This document shows positions 14,520 to 22,344 of a stretch of 31,554 bases of DNA, one piece after another. Within the stretch, counting starts at the first letter, position 1. Each line of letters starts with the position of its first letter. The translations under genes were made by a program, and so were the position numbers. Source of the DNA: Gemmatimonadota bacterium (lineage in GTDB: Bacteria; Gemmatimonadota; Gemmatimonadetes; Gemmatimonadales; GWC2-71-9); the NCBI GenBank assembly GCA_025360265.1, contig JANYCP010000321.1:1-31554 (forward strand). The letters are read 5' to 3'. A model generated the notes under the pieces. The model saw only the letters and a list, made by a program, of their open reading frames with translations, did not search any database and was not told the origin of the DNA.

Positions 14520-15788
14520 TTATTCGGTGATGGGTGCCGACGCCGGGTGACCACCCAGCAGGTCGGACAGCAGCGTCTTGCGGCGCTGGAACTCGGCCAG
14601 AGCAGTCCGGGGTAGCGGCGCTCCCGGTTCCGACTTCATTGAGCGTGGATCACGGGCTTTGCCATTCACGCGAAATTCATAGTGGAGATGCGGACCGGTG
14701 GCGAGGCCTGAGGAACCGACCCGACCGATGATGTCGCTCTGCTTCACATGTACCCCCGCGCGGAGGCCGAGGCCGATATCGCGGAGGTGTCCGTACCGAG
14801 TGACCGTCCCGTTCGGGTGACGCAGTTCGACCATCCGACCGTAGCCCCCGGCCCACCCAGCGGAGATCACAATGCCATCGCTGACCGCACGCACCGGTGT
14901 CCCGCTGGCCGCGGCGTAGTCGACGCCCTCGTGCTTGCGAAACAGCCCGAGAATCGGATGAAAACGGGACAGCGAAAATCCACTGGTGATGTAGCGAAAG
15001 TCGACCGGTGTCAGCAGGAACGCGCGCTTGACCGCCGCACCGTTGCCGTCATAGTACGACAGGCCACCCTTGCCGTCGGGATATCCGAAGGCATCGTAGC
15101 TCTTGCGACCGACGGATTCGCTGCTGGCAAGCAAGGCACCGGCCCGCACTTCCCCCTCCTCGGATACCAGGCGCTCAAGCACGGCAACAAACTGGTCACC
15201 GACCTGCAGATCCGAGGAAAAATCAACGGTCGACGCGTTCACGTCGGAAAGCTGGTAGACGAGCTTGTCGCGTTCATCATTGTTGAGTGAACCGTCACAC
15301 ACACCGTGATGCAACGCCGCGTACACACTCGCCTGGTCAGCAGTGATTGAACCAGAACAGCGAATCGTATCGGTGGTCCAGCGGACCGGCACCGACTCCG
15401 CTTGCCAGCCACCCGCTGACGTGCGCACGAACCGCATCCGCTCGTCGGGGTTGGGCCGAAACTCCACGTGGGTCGCCTCGTCGGTGCCAGCATCACGCCG
15501 CACCGAGAAGACCAGGCCAGCGCGAATGCGGGTCGGATCGAGGCGGAGCGCTGCGGCGAGGGCCTTCAGGTCGAGGCCATTGATCCCCTGGCGATGCAAT
15601 AGCGCAGACACCGACTCGCCCTGCTTCAACGTGTCATGGACAACGCGGAATGGACTTCTCACCACGATCGGTGGCGCCGTGGGCACGTCCGACAATCTGG
15701 TCCACGGCCATTCACCGCGCACCGCAAGGGCCCCGGCGCCAATCAGCGTCGCGACTCCAAGCAGAAAGATCAGTGCGCGGCGATTCAT
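14520..15788 (-). CDS. M23 family murein endopeptidase
   Basis: This is a membrane-anchored or secreted zinc peptidase expected to cut peptidoglycan cross-links. Residues 6-24 form a signal anchor. A LysM/OapA-like segment follows (about 47-98, VVHDTLKQGESVSALL). The LytM catalytic domain is C-terminal with all expected residues: HEGVD (His286, Asp290), RYGHL (His334) and GPHLH (His367, His369). The length and layout of 422 residues resemble MepM-type enzymes. The ATG shares one base with the ftsZ stop (TGATG); a TTG codon just upstream is less likely as the start. Translation tied to ftsZ suggests a task in septal wall splitting. The exact substrate bond cannot be read from the sequence. Confidence 0.92.
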   Translation of the reverse strand: MNRRALIFLLGVATLIGAGALAVRGEWPWTRLSDVPTAPPIVVRSPFRVVHDTLKQGESVSALLHRQGINGLDLKALAAALRLDPTRIRAGLVFSVRRDAGTDEATHVEFRPNPDERMRFVRTSAGGWQAESVPVRWTTDTIRCSGSITADQASVYAALHHGVCDGSLNNDERDKLVYQLSDVNASTVDFSSDLQVGDQFVAVLERLVSEEGEVRAGALLASSESVGRKSYDAFGYPDGKGGLSYYDGNGAAVKRAFLLTPVDFRYITSGFSLSRFHPILGLFRKHEGVDYAAASGTPVRAVSDGIVISAGWAGGYGRMVELRHPNGTVTRYGHLRDIGLGLRAGVHVKQSDIIGRVGSSGLATGPHLHYEFRVNGKARDPRSMKSEPGAPLPRTALAEFQRRKTLLSDLLGGHPASAPITE

Positions 15789-16993
15789 CAATCCATTTGC
15801 CGCCGGATGAAGGTGGGGATTTCCATGTCCGACACGTCCGGAGTGGCCGGGCGCGTCGGTGTCGGTGCTGCCGGCTTTACGAACGATTGAGCGTTCGGTT
15901 TCGGCGCCGGCGGTGGGGTCGCCGCCGCGGTCTGGCCGATCGGCCCACCCACGGTGGTGCGGCGCGGCGAAAACGGCAGGACCTGCGGGTTTGCGGCGCG
16001 CTCGACGACCGGCTCGCCGGTGACTGCCCGATCGAACCCGGTGGCGATCACGGTGACCCGCACTTCGCCTTCCATGCGCGGATCGTTGCCCGCGCCGAAG
16101 ATGATCTGCGCGTCGTCGCCGACTGCATCGTGAATGATCTCGCTGATTTGTGTCGCCTCACCCAGGGTGAGGTCGTTGCCGCCAATGATGTTGATCAGCA
16201 CGCCGCTGGCGCCCTGAATTGAGACGTTGTCGAGCAATGGTGACGAGATCGCCTGCTGGGCGGCTTCAAGTGCCCGATTCTCGCCACGCCCGATGCCGGT
16301 GCCCATCAGCGCTGCGCCACCGTTCTGCATGACGGTCCGTACGTCGGCGAAGTCGACATTGATGATCCCGGTGCTGGTGATGAGCGACGCAATGCCGCGC
16401 GTCGCGTTCAGCAGCACTTCATCGGCCTTCTTCAGCGCATCCTGGAACGGAATTCCCTTGCCGACCACCGCAAGCAATCGTTCGTTCGGCACCACGATCA
16501 TGGTATCGACATTACGACGAAGTTCAGCAATCCCCATCTCCGCCTGCTTCATGCGCTTCCGTCCCTCGAACAGGAACGGCTTGGTCACGATGCCAACCGT
16601 CAGCGCGCCAATGTCCTTGGCGATCTGGGCGATGATCGGCGCCGCACCCGTGCCGGTGCCGCCGCCCATGCCGCAGGTCACAAAGACCAGGTCGGCTCCC
16701 TGGAGATGCTCAAGCACCTCGTCGCGATTCTCTTCGATCGCCTGCCGACCGATTTCCGGCCTCGCACCGGCACCGAGTCCTCGCGTCAGTTTCTTGCCGA
16801 TTTGTACCTTGACGTCAGAGCGCGAACTCGACAGCGCCTGCGAGTCGGTATTGACCGAGATGAACTGCACGCCGGCGAGATTCTCTTCGATCATGCGATT
16901 GACAGCATTGCCGCCACCGCCGCCGACGCCGACGACTTTCATCCGGGCATTCTGCCCCGGCTGATCTTCCAGTTCGAACGAAACACCCGTCAT
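15788..16993 (-). CDS. ftsZ: Cell division protein FtsZ
   Basis: FtsZ is the tubulin-like GTPase that forms the Z-ring. The 401-residue protein has the tubulin signature GGGTGTGAAP (110-119), the nucleotide-binding VGVGGGGGNAVNRM (21-34) and the T7 synergy loop NVDFADV (212-218), whose acidic residues activate GTP hydrolysis in the neighbouring subunit. A variable Pro/Ala-rich linker (about 335-387) leads to the conserved C-terminal peptide EIPTFIRRQMD, which binds FtsA and other partners. The start is ATG 16993 with GGGGAGG six bases upstream. ftsA precedes it after 22 nt, and the M23 peptidase gene begins within its stop codon. Confidence 0.98.
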   Translation of the reverse strand: MTGVSFELEDQPGQNARMKVVGVGGGGGNAVNRMIEENLAGVQFISVNTDSQALSSSRSDVKVQIGKKLTRGLGAGARPEIGRQAIEENRDEVLEHLQGADLVFVTCGMGGGTGTGAAPIIAQIAKDIGALTVGIVTKPFLFEGRKRMKQAEMGIAELRRNVDTMIVVPNERLLAVVGKGIPFQDALKKADEVLLNATRGIASLITSTGIINVDFADVRTVMQNGGAALMGTGIGRGENRALEAAQQAISSPLLDNVSIQGASGVLINIIGGNDLTLGEATQISEIIHDAVGDDAQIIFGAGNDPRMEGEVRVTVIATGFDRAVTGEPVVERAANPQVLPFSPRRTTVGGPIGQTAAATPPPAPKPNAQSFVKPAAPTPTRPATPDVSDMEIPTFIRRQMD

Positions 16994-16999
16994 AGCGAG

Positions 17000-17006
17000 C
17001 CTCCCC
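17000..17006 (-). promoter_or_regulatory. Strong ribosome binding site of ftsZ
   Basis: GGGGAGG, read on the minus strand, lies six bases before the ftsZ ATG in the 22-nt ftsA-ftsZ gap. Most genes of the chain start by stop-start overlap with no obvious Shine-Dalgarno sequence, so this site may give FtsZ its own, higher translation rate. Confidence 0.7.
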
Positions 17007-17015
17007 GAGAGGCGG

Positions 17016-18272
17016 TCAGAAAAAGTCCTGCAGCCAACGTTTTACCGGACCCAGCACCCGCTCCACGGCGGGAGAAGACTTGCCGGCAGCCCCGAACCCA
17101 GACCCGGTGGCCACCTGACGCGCCCCCCAGAGGGCCAACCCCACCGGAACCGCGAGTCCCGGGGCCGCCACCCGATCAACCAAACCCCTGAGCCCATCCG
17201 CCGGAACCCCCACCCTGACCGGGGCCGCAAACACGTCCCTCGTGAGCTCCACGATCCCTGGAGTCGCCGCCCCACCGCCCGAGAGGACGACGCCGGCCGG
17301 CAGGCCCGCCATCTGCCAGCCAGATCGCGTCACCTCGTCGCACGAGAGCTCGAGGACCTCCTGCAGCCGCATCCCCATGATGTGCGCTACCAGCTTGCGG
17401 GGCGCCTGCCGCGCCGCCTGGCCACCAGAACTCGGCAGCTCGATTACCTCGGCCTCCGGGACGAGCGCCTCGTAGGCGCCGCCAAACGAGACCTTGATCC
17501 GCTCCGCCTCAGCCTGGGTGACCTGCAGCCCGTGCACCAGATCCGAGGTGACGTGTCCCCCGGCAAATCGGAGGCAGGCCGTGTGCCGGAGCTTCCCGCC
17601 CTGAAAGATGGCGACAGAGGTGCTTCCGGCGCCAAGTTCAACCAGTACGACCCCGGCCTCACGCTCCTCGGCGGTCAGCACCGCCAGAGATGCTGCCAGC
17701 GGCTCTAACACGAATTCGCCAACGTGCCAGCCGGCCTTTTCCACGGCTTTGCGCTCGTGCGCCAGTGCGCTCGAACGCGCCGTCACGAGATAGACTTCCG
17801 CCTCAACCCGCTCACCACTCATGCCGATTGGATCGGCGAACCCTGATTGGCCGTCGACGCGGTAGTCATGCGGAATGGCGTGCAGGAGTTCCTGATCCTG
17901 GCCGAATGACACCGCACAGGCCACGTCGTTGACTCGGGCGAGATCGACGGTGCGTATCTCGCTGCCAGGAATGCTCGCCACACCGTGGGAGATTCGCTCG
18001 GCGACGTGCACACCGGAAACACTGCAATACACCGTGCCGACTTCCAGCCCGGCCACCTGCTCCGCGCCTTTCATCGCACGATTGATCGCCCGAACTGTTT
18101 CCTCGAAGTCGCGAATCGCGCCGCGGCGCACTGCCGTCGTTTGCTCGATACCGATGCCGAGAATGCGGAGCCCCCACGACCGGGAGTCGCCCGTCACTTC
18201 GCCAATGATGCCAGTGACCTTGCTGCTGCCCAGATCGATCGCTGCCACCAGTCGCTGCACCGGAACACTCAT
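17016..18272 (-). CDS. ftsA: Cell division protein FtsA
   Basis: FtsA is the actin-like ATPase that anchors FtsZ to the membrane and recruits later divisome proteins. The 418-residue product has phosphate-1 motif AIDLGSSKVTGIIGEV (11-26), the 1C domain region with SGVHVAERISHGVASIPGSEI, phosphate-2 ELGAGSTSVAIF, and the adenosine motif VVLSGGGAATPGIVEL. The C-terminal VERVLGPVKRWLQDFF is an amphipathic helix suited to membrane binding. ATG 18272 overlaps the ftsQ stop as ATGA; a frame extension to 18329 lies inside ftsQ and is rejected. A 22-nt gap carrying a strong ribosome binding site leads to ftsZ. Confidence 0.97.
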   Translation of the reverse strand: MSVPVQRLVAAIDLGSSKVTGIIGEVTGDSRSWGLRILGIGIEQTTAVRRGAIRDFEETVRAINRAMKGAEQVAGLEVGTVYCSVSGVHVAERISHGVASIPGSEIRTVDLARVNDVACAVSFGQDQELLHAIPHDYRVDGQSGFADPIGMSGERVEAEVYLVTARSSALAHERKAVEKAGWHVGEFVLEPLAASLAVLTAEEREAGVVLVELGAGSTSVAIFQGGKLRHTACLRFAGGHVTSDLVHGLQVTQAEAERIKVSFGGAYEALVPEAEVIELPSSGGQAARQAPRKLVAHIMGMRLQEVLELSCDEVTRSGWQMAGLPAGVVLSGGGAATPGIVELTRDVFAAPVRVGVPADGLRGLVDRVAAPGLAVPVGLALWGARQVATGSGFGAAGKSSPAVERVLGPVKRWLQDFF

Positions 18273-18949
18273 GCGGCACCCTTCTCGACAAACACGCGGT
18301 TGGGATACCGCGCGTCGATGCCGCGCCACGGTCTGCCACTCGTGTTCAAGTTGTCGATCACCGCGCTCACGCCGTGCAACACATTCGGACCAGCCTCAGG
18401 CCGCAGCCGGATTCGCCGGGTCCCTACAGTAAACACCACATCACCGTGATCGAGTTCCGCGGTGTCAATGCGTTCGTAGAGCGCGCGATCGGCTCGCTTC
18501 ACGCGAGCCAGGAGCGCCGCGACACTCGAGTCATGGGTCGCAACCGGCAGCTGCGCCGGTACACGGGTGGGGTCAAAGGGCAGCACGGCGCCCGCGGAGT
18601 CCATCAGCGCGAGGCGGTCTGTCAGCGCAGTGAGGGCCACGGGTGACGCCTCACGCAACGTGATGCGCAGCGTGCCGGGGAGGCGGCGCACAATGGTAGC
18701 CGCCAGGACGCCGGGAACAGACTGCGCCGCACGGCGAGCCGGTTCGAGAGGGTCGAATGTGCTTGCGGTGATGGGCAACGCGAGGAAACGAACGACCTCG
18801 CGTTCGTCCAAGTAACGGGTGCCGACGATTTCTACTTGACGCACCCGGAAGAACGTCAGCCGTCGCAAGAGTGTTGGCGTGAACGCGACGGCGGCCACGA
18901 CAAGCAGCACCGCACCCACAACCAGCACGCGACGCCAGGGCATCTTCAT
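18269..18949 (-). CDS. ftsQ: Cell division protein FtsQ
   Basis: FtsQ is a bitopic divisome protein that bridges early and late division proteins together with FtsL and FtsB. The 226-residue product has a basic N-terminus, one membrane helix (about 7-25), then a POTRA-type domain (VRQVEIVGTRYLDEREVVRF, 36-55) and a beta domain containing PGTLRITLREASPVA. Its short cytoplasmic tail is typical of non-enterobacterial FtsQ. ATG 18949 overlaps the murC stop (ATGA), and the gene's own stop overlaps ftsA. No murB or ddl gene lies between murC and ftsQ. Confidence 0.93.
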   Translation of the reverse strand: MKMPWRRVLVVGAVLLVVAAVAFTPTLLRRLTFFRVRQVEIVGTRYLDEREVVRFLALPITASTFDPLEPARRAAQSVPGVLAATIVRRLPGTLRITLREASPVALTALTDRLALMDSAGAVLPFDPTRVPAQLPVATHDSSVAALLARVKRADRALYERIDTAELDHGDVVFTVGTRRIRLRPEAGPNVLHGVSAVIDNLNTSGRPWRGIDARYPNRVFVEKGAA

Positions 18950-20319
18950 CGCGTCCTCAACAATGCGCGCACTTCAGGTCCCACTCGCGTTACATCTCCG
19001 GCACCGAGCGTGATCACCACGTCGCCGTCACGAACCAGCGCGGCGGTTTCCAGAGCGAGTTGTTCGCGCGCCGGTTCATACAACACCAGTGCACCGGCGG
19101 CGGTGGCGGCGTCGGCGACCAGCTTGCCGGTCACGCCGGCCATCGGTTGCTCGCGGGCACCGTAGACATCGGCGACGACAACAACATCGGCAGCCGCAAG
19201 CACGCGCCCCATTGCTTCGCCGTGTTCCAGCGTCCGCGAGTAGAGGTGCGGCTGGAATACGGCGACAAGGCGGCGCTCAGGATACGCCTGGCGTGCCGCG
19301 GCGAGCGTTGCGGCGAGTTCCGTCGGATGGTGGGCGTAATCGTCGACGAACATCACGCCGCTTTCTTCGCCAAGCCGCTCAAAACGACGGCCAACCCCGC
19401 CAAAGTGTTTAAGTGCGTCGAGCGCTGCATTCACATCGGCGTCAAGCGCGACGACAACGCCGAGCGCGGCGGTCGCGTTGCGAAGATTGTGCACGCCGGG
19501 CACGCGGAGGACGAGTCGGACCGTGGATTCATCTGGTAGCGTTACATCAGCGATCGAGCCTTCTGGCCCCAGTTCGCGAACGGCGATGGTGAGATCGGCG
19601 CGGTCGATGCCAAATCGCCACACCGGTCCATTCAGCGCGTTGGCGACCCGATCGCTTCCGGTATCGGCCGTGCCGATCAATGCACGACGCGCCCGACCGG
19701 CGAAGGTAACGAATGCCGCCTCGAGCGCTTCAAGGGAACCATAGCACTCCAGATGATCGGCTTCGACGTTGTTGACGACGGCGACGGTGGGCTCAAGGGT
19801 CAGGAACGCCTGATCGTATTCGTCGGCTTCCACTACAAAGAGTGCGTCGCCATCGAGCAGTGCGTTGCCGCCCCAACTGCTGACGCGGCCACCGGCAAGC
19901 CCTGACGGATGCAGGCCTCCGGCGCGGAGCGCTTCGGTGGTCATGACGGTCGTCGTCGTCTTGCCGTGCGTGCCGGCGATCGCAACCAGTGTGGTGCCGT
20001 TGACGAGCTTTGCCAACGCCTCCTTGCGGAAGACGATCGGCAACCCGGCTTTGCGAGCCGCCTGTAGTTCTGGATGATCGAGTGATGCGGCGGCCGTCGC
20101 GACGACGGCGCGCACGCCAATCAAGTGGGCAACGTCGAAACCGATCTCAACGGCAGCGCCTGCGGCGCGAAGATCGGAAAACGCGGTATCGTCGAGGTCA
20201 CAGCCGGTGACAGACACGCCTCGACGCAGCGCGGCAAGCGCGAGGGCGCTCATCCCGGCACCGCCGATGCCGAGAAAGTGGATGGGACGCGGATCGTTGG
20301 GGTCGAACAGTGCGGGCAC
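18946..20319 (-). CDS. murC: UDP-N-acetylmuramate--L-alanine ligase
   Basis: MurC adds the first amino acid, L-Ala, to UDP-MurNAc using ATP in the cytoplasm. The 457-residue product has the N-terminal UDP-binding loop HFLGIGGAGMSALA (14-27), the ATP P-loop IAGTHGKTTTTVM (114-126), the central EADEYDQAFLTL motif, and a C-terminal Rossmann-like domain with DDYAHHPTE, which carries the MurC-type His pair. The start is GTG 20319, with no Shine-Dalgarno sequence but a conserved N-terminus. It is separated by 43 nt, the largest gap in the chain, from the TIM-barrel gene upstream. That gap holds a palindrome. ftsQ begins in its stop codon. Confidence 0.96.
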   Translation of the reverse strand: MPALFDPNDPRPIHFLGIGGAGMSALALAALRRGVSVTGCDLDDTAFSDLRAAGAAVEIGFDVAHLIGVRAVVATAAASLDHPELQAARKAGLPIVFRKEALAKLVNGTTLVAIAGTHGKTTTTVMTTEALRAGGLHPSGLAGGRVSSWGGNALLDGDALFVVEADEYDQAFLTLEPTVAVVNNVEADHLECYGSLEALEAAFVTFAGRARRALIGTADTGSDRVANALNGPVWRFGIDRADLTIAVRELGPEGSIADVTLPDESTVRLVLRVPGVHNLRNATAALGVVVALDADVNAALDALKHFGGVGRRFERLGEESGVMFVDDYAHHPTELAATLAAARQAYPERRLVAVFQPHLYSRTLEHGEAMGRVLAAADVVVVADVYGAREQPMAGVTGKLVADAATAAGALVLYEPAREQLALETAALVRDGDVVITLGAGDVTRVGPEVRALLRTR

Positions 20320-20337
20320 GATCAGAAGATATACGGT

Positions 20338-20355
20338 CCGCGACTAAAGTCGCGG
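20338..20355. repeat. 18-bp palindrome upstream of murC
   Basis: Eight-base arms CCGCGACT and AGTCGCGG surround two A residues, forming a compact hairpin between the TIM-barrel stop and the murC GTG. It lies in the only sizeable gap of an otherwise overlapping gene chain. It could attenuate transcription into murC, protect transcript ends, or be one copy of a dispersed palindrome. No T-tract follows on either strand. Confidence 0.75.
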
Positions 20356-20362
20356 CCTCACC

Positions 20363-21250
20363 CTAAAATCTGAGAGCGCGAAGATATCCACAATTACGCC
20401 GCGCGCTCGCCAGCGGGTCGGGCGAGCGCTCCTGCTCCACATAACATGGCTTCCTGGCGAGATCCTTGACCGAGGAGAGGAACTTCTTGAAATCAAACAC
20501 CCCGGTCCCCAGTTCGGTGTCGTGCTTCCGATCCGAACTCACGTCCTTGAGGTGGAAGCTCCAATAGCGGTCGGCGTGCGCCGCGAGATACGCGTGTGGG
20601 TCACCGCCGCCTACCATCATGTTGCCGACATCAAGCTGGAGCCGCACGAACGCGGGATCGGTGTGCTCGACGAACAGATCGTAGGGGATCTTCCCATCGA
20701 TGGCGTGCTGATGGTCGGGTTCGTTGTGAAACGCCAACCACAACCCCGCCTTCCGTGCCGCCTCGCCGGCCTTGTTGAAGGTGTCGGCCCAGGCTCGCCA
20801 CCGATCCAGCGACTTGTTGGTATCGGATGGCAGACTCGGCACAATCAGATACTGGTGGCCGAGCAGATTGGCTGTATCGAGACTCTGGTCCCAGTTCTTG
20901 AGCAGCGTTTCCGGCGCAATGTGCGCCGACGGGGCGCGGAGGCCGAGGGCCTTGAGCGTCTCGCGCACCTGCTGCGGAGTGCGGCCGAAGTTGTTGAACG
21001 ACCAGAGCAACTCGAGATCGGCGTATCCCATGTCGCGGACCTTGGCCAAGGTGCCGTCGGGATCGGCACGCATCGCGTCGCGGACGGAGTAGAGCTCAAG
21101 GCCGATGCGGTCCAGGCTCGCCTGGCGTCCCCGCATGGGCGAGGGCAGCTCGATTCGGGCACCTGGCGCAACTGCGGCGCCGTAACTGCAGCCGAATCGA
21201 GCTGCACCCGACCATGCTGCAGCAGCGCTGATCAGTTCTCGACGATTCAT
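20363..21250 (-). CDS. Tat-signal sugar phosphate isomerase/epimerase-like TIM-barrel protein
   Basis: The 295-residue product belongs to the xylose isomerase-like TIM-barrel superfamily. The start MNRRELISAAAAWSG carries a twin-arginine pair (Arg3, Arg4) before a weakly hydrophobic stretch, suggesting Tat export with a folded metal cofactor; Cys21 follows RFG, which is not a good lipobox. Candidate metal ligands are spread as in the family: FHNEPDH (His175, Glu177), QLDVGNM (Asp207), FHLKD (His233) and YVEQE (272-274). The substrate is unknown. The gene sits inside the dcw cluster between murG (ATGA overlap) and murC, a place usually held by no such enzyme, so it is made together with wall-synthesis proteins. 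A role on an envelope sugar is inference. Confidence 0.85.
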   Translation of the reverse strand: MNRRELISAAAAWSGAARFGCSYGAAVAPGARIELPSPMRGRQASLDRIGLELYSVRDAMRADPDGTLAKVRDMGYADLELLWSFNNFGRTPQQVRETLKALGLRAPSAHIAPETLLKNWDQSLDTANLLGHQYLIVPSLPSDTNKSLDRWRAWADTFNKAGEAARKAGLWLAFHNEPDHQHAIDGKIPYDLFVEHTDPAFVRLQLDVGNMMVGGGDPHAYLAAHADRYWSFHLKDVSSDRKHDTELGTGVFDFKKFLSSVKDLARKPCYVEQERSPDPLASARRNCGYLRALRF

Positions 21251-22344
21251 GCAGTGCCCCCAGCGAGTCGACTAACCCTGATTGCAATTTCCCGGGCCGC
21301 ATTGGGCCGAGAGCGCCCTCGCGCCGCGGCGGACATTGTGGCGAGCGTGCTTCGATCGCCAAGGAGCTCGTTGACGGTTTTGCCAAACTGCGTGGCGTCG
21401 AGCCCCTCCTGATTGAGCATCAACGCCGCGCCCGACGACGACATGGCGCGGGCATTCAACATCTGGTGATCAGCCGCAGCCGTTGGCAGTGGAATTAGCA
21501 CCGATGGAATCCCCCAGGCACAGAGTTCGGCGAGGGTCATCATTCCGGAACGCGCAACGCATGCATCCGCAACCGACCATGCATCCGCCATTGGATCGAT
21601 GAATGGCAACACGTGAATGTGCGGCGGGTTGTGCAGGAACGCGAATTCGGCATGCGTCGCCCGCCCCGTTGACCAAAGCACCTGGGCCTGCCCTGCGCCA
21701 CCACCGCGCAGCCAGGCTGCCACGATCCGGTTGATCGCGAGCGAACCCTGCGAGCCACCCGTGATCACCAGCACCGGACGATCGTCGGAGAAGCCGAGCC
21801 GTGCCATCACGGCGGCGCGGCGCGTCGGGTCGGGCGGAACAATCGGCGCGCCGGTCACGATCGCGCGTTCCTGCACGCTGGCGGGAAGCGCACGCTGAGT
21901 CTCGGGCACCGCCAACCAGATTTCGCGGACCCGTTTCGCCAGCATCCGGGTCGCGAGTCCTGGTTGGACATCGAGTTCGAGAATGCCGGTGGGGATGCCG
22001 CGCCGAGCAGCTCGCCACAATACCGGCCCCGACACATATCCGCCGGTGCCAACCACGACCGCCGGTTTTTCGGCATCGAGCAGCGCGTCGATGCGCCGCA
22101 CCAGCTGCGGCAGCAGGAACGGCCACCGGACATTGCGCCACCACTGGCGGCGGTAGATCGGCTCGAGGGGCAGCAGATGGTGTCGCAGTCCGCGCTGCGG
22201 CAACACCTGCGCTTCGATCCCCCGCTCGGCTCCCACGAAGACAAAATGCCAACCCGCGTGCGCTTCCCCGGTTGCCGCGGCAACAGCAAGCGCCGGCATC
22301 AGGTGACCACCGGTCCCGCCGCCCGCCAGCATCACGGTGGTCAT
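21247..22344 (-). CDS. murG: Undecaprenyl-PP-MurNAc-pentapeptide GlcNAc transferase
   Basis: MurG is the peripheral inner-membrane glycosyltransferase (GT-B fold) that turns lipid I into lipid II using UDP-GlcNAc. The 365-residue product starts with the glycine-rich acceptor loop VMLAGGGTGGHLMPALAVA (4-22). A second glycine-rich loop, VITGGSQGSLAIN, opens the C-terminal domain. The UDP-GlcNAc site GIPSVLIPLPTAAADHQMLNA is intact. ATG 22344 overlaps the ftsW stop (ATGA), and its own stop overlaps the TIM-barrel gene's start. Confidence 0.96.
   Translation of the reverse strand: MTTVMLAGGGTGGHLMPALAVAAATGEAHAGWHFVFVGAERGIEAQVLPQRGLRHHLLPLEPIYRRQWWRNVRWPFLLPQLVRRIDALLDAEKPAVVVGTGGYVSGPVLWRAARRGIPTGILELDVQPGLATRMLAKRVREIWLAVPETQRALPASVQERAIVTGAPIVPPDPTRRAAVMARLGFSDDRPVLVITGGSQGSLAINRIVAAWLRGGGAGQAQVLWSTGRATHAEFAFLHNPPHIHVLPFIDPMADAWSVADACVARSGMMTLAELCAWGIPSVLIPLPTAAADHQMLNARAMSSSGAALMLNQEGLDATQFGKTVNELLGDRSTLATMSAAARGRSRPNAAREIAIRVSRLAGGTA

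Noticed and set aside
20320..20340. Internal promoter for murC (TATATC near the GTG)
   Set aside because: No acceptable -35 is found at 16-18 bp, so the evidence is too weak to list.
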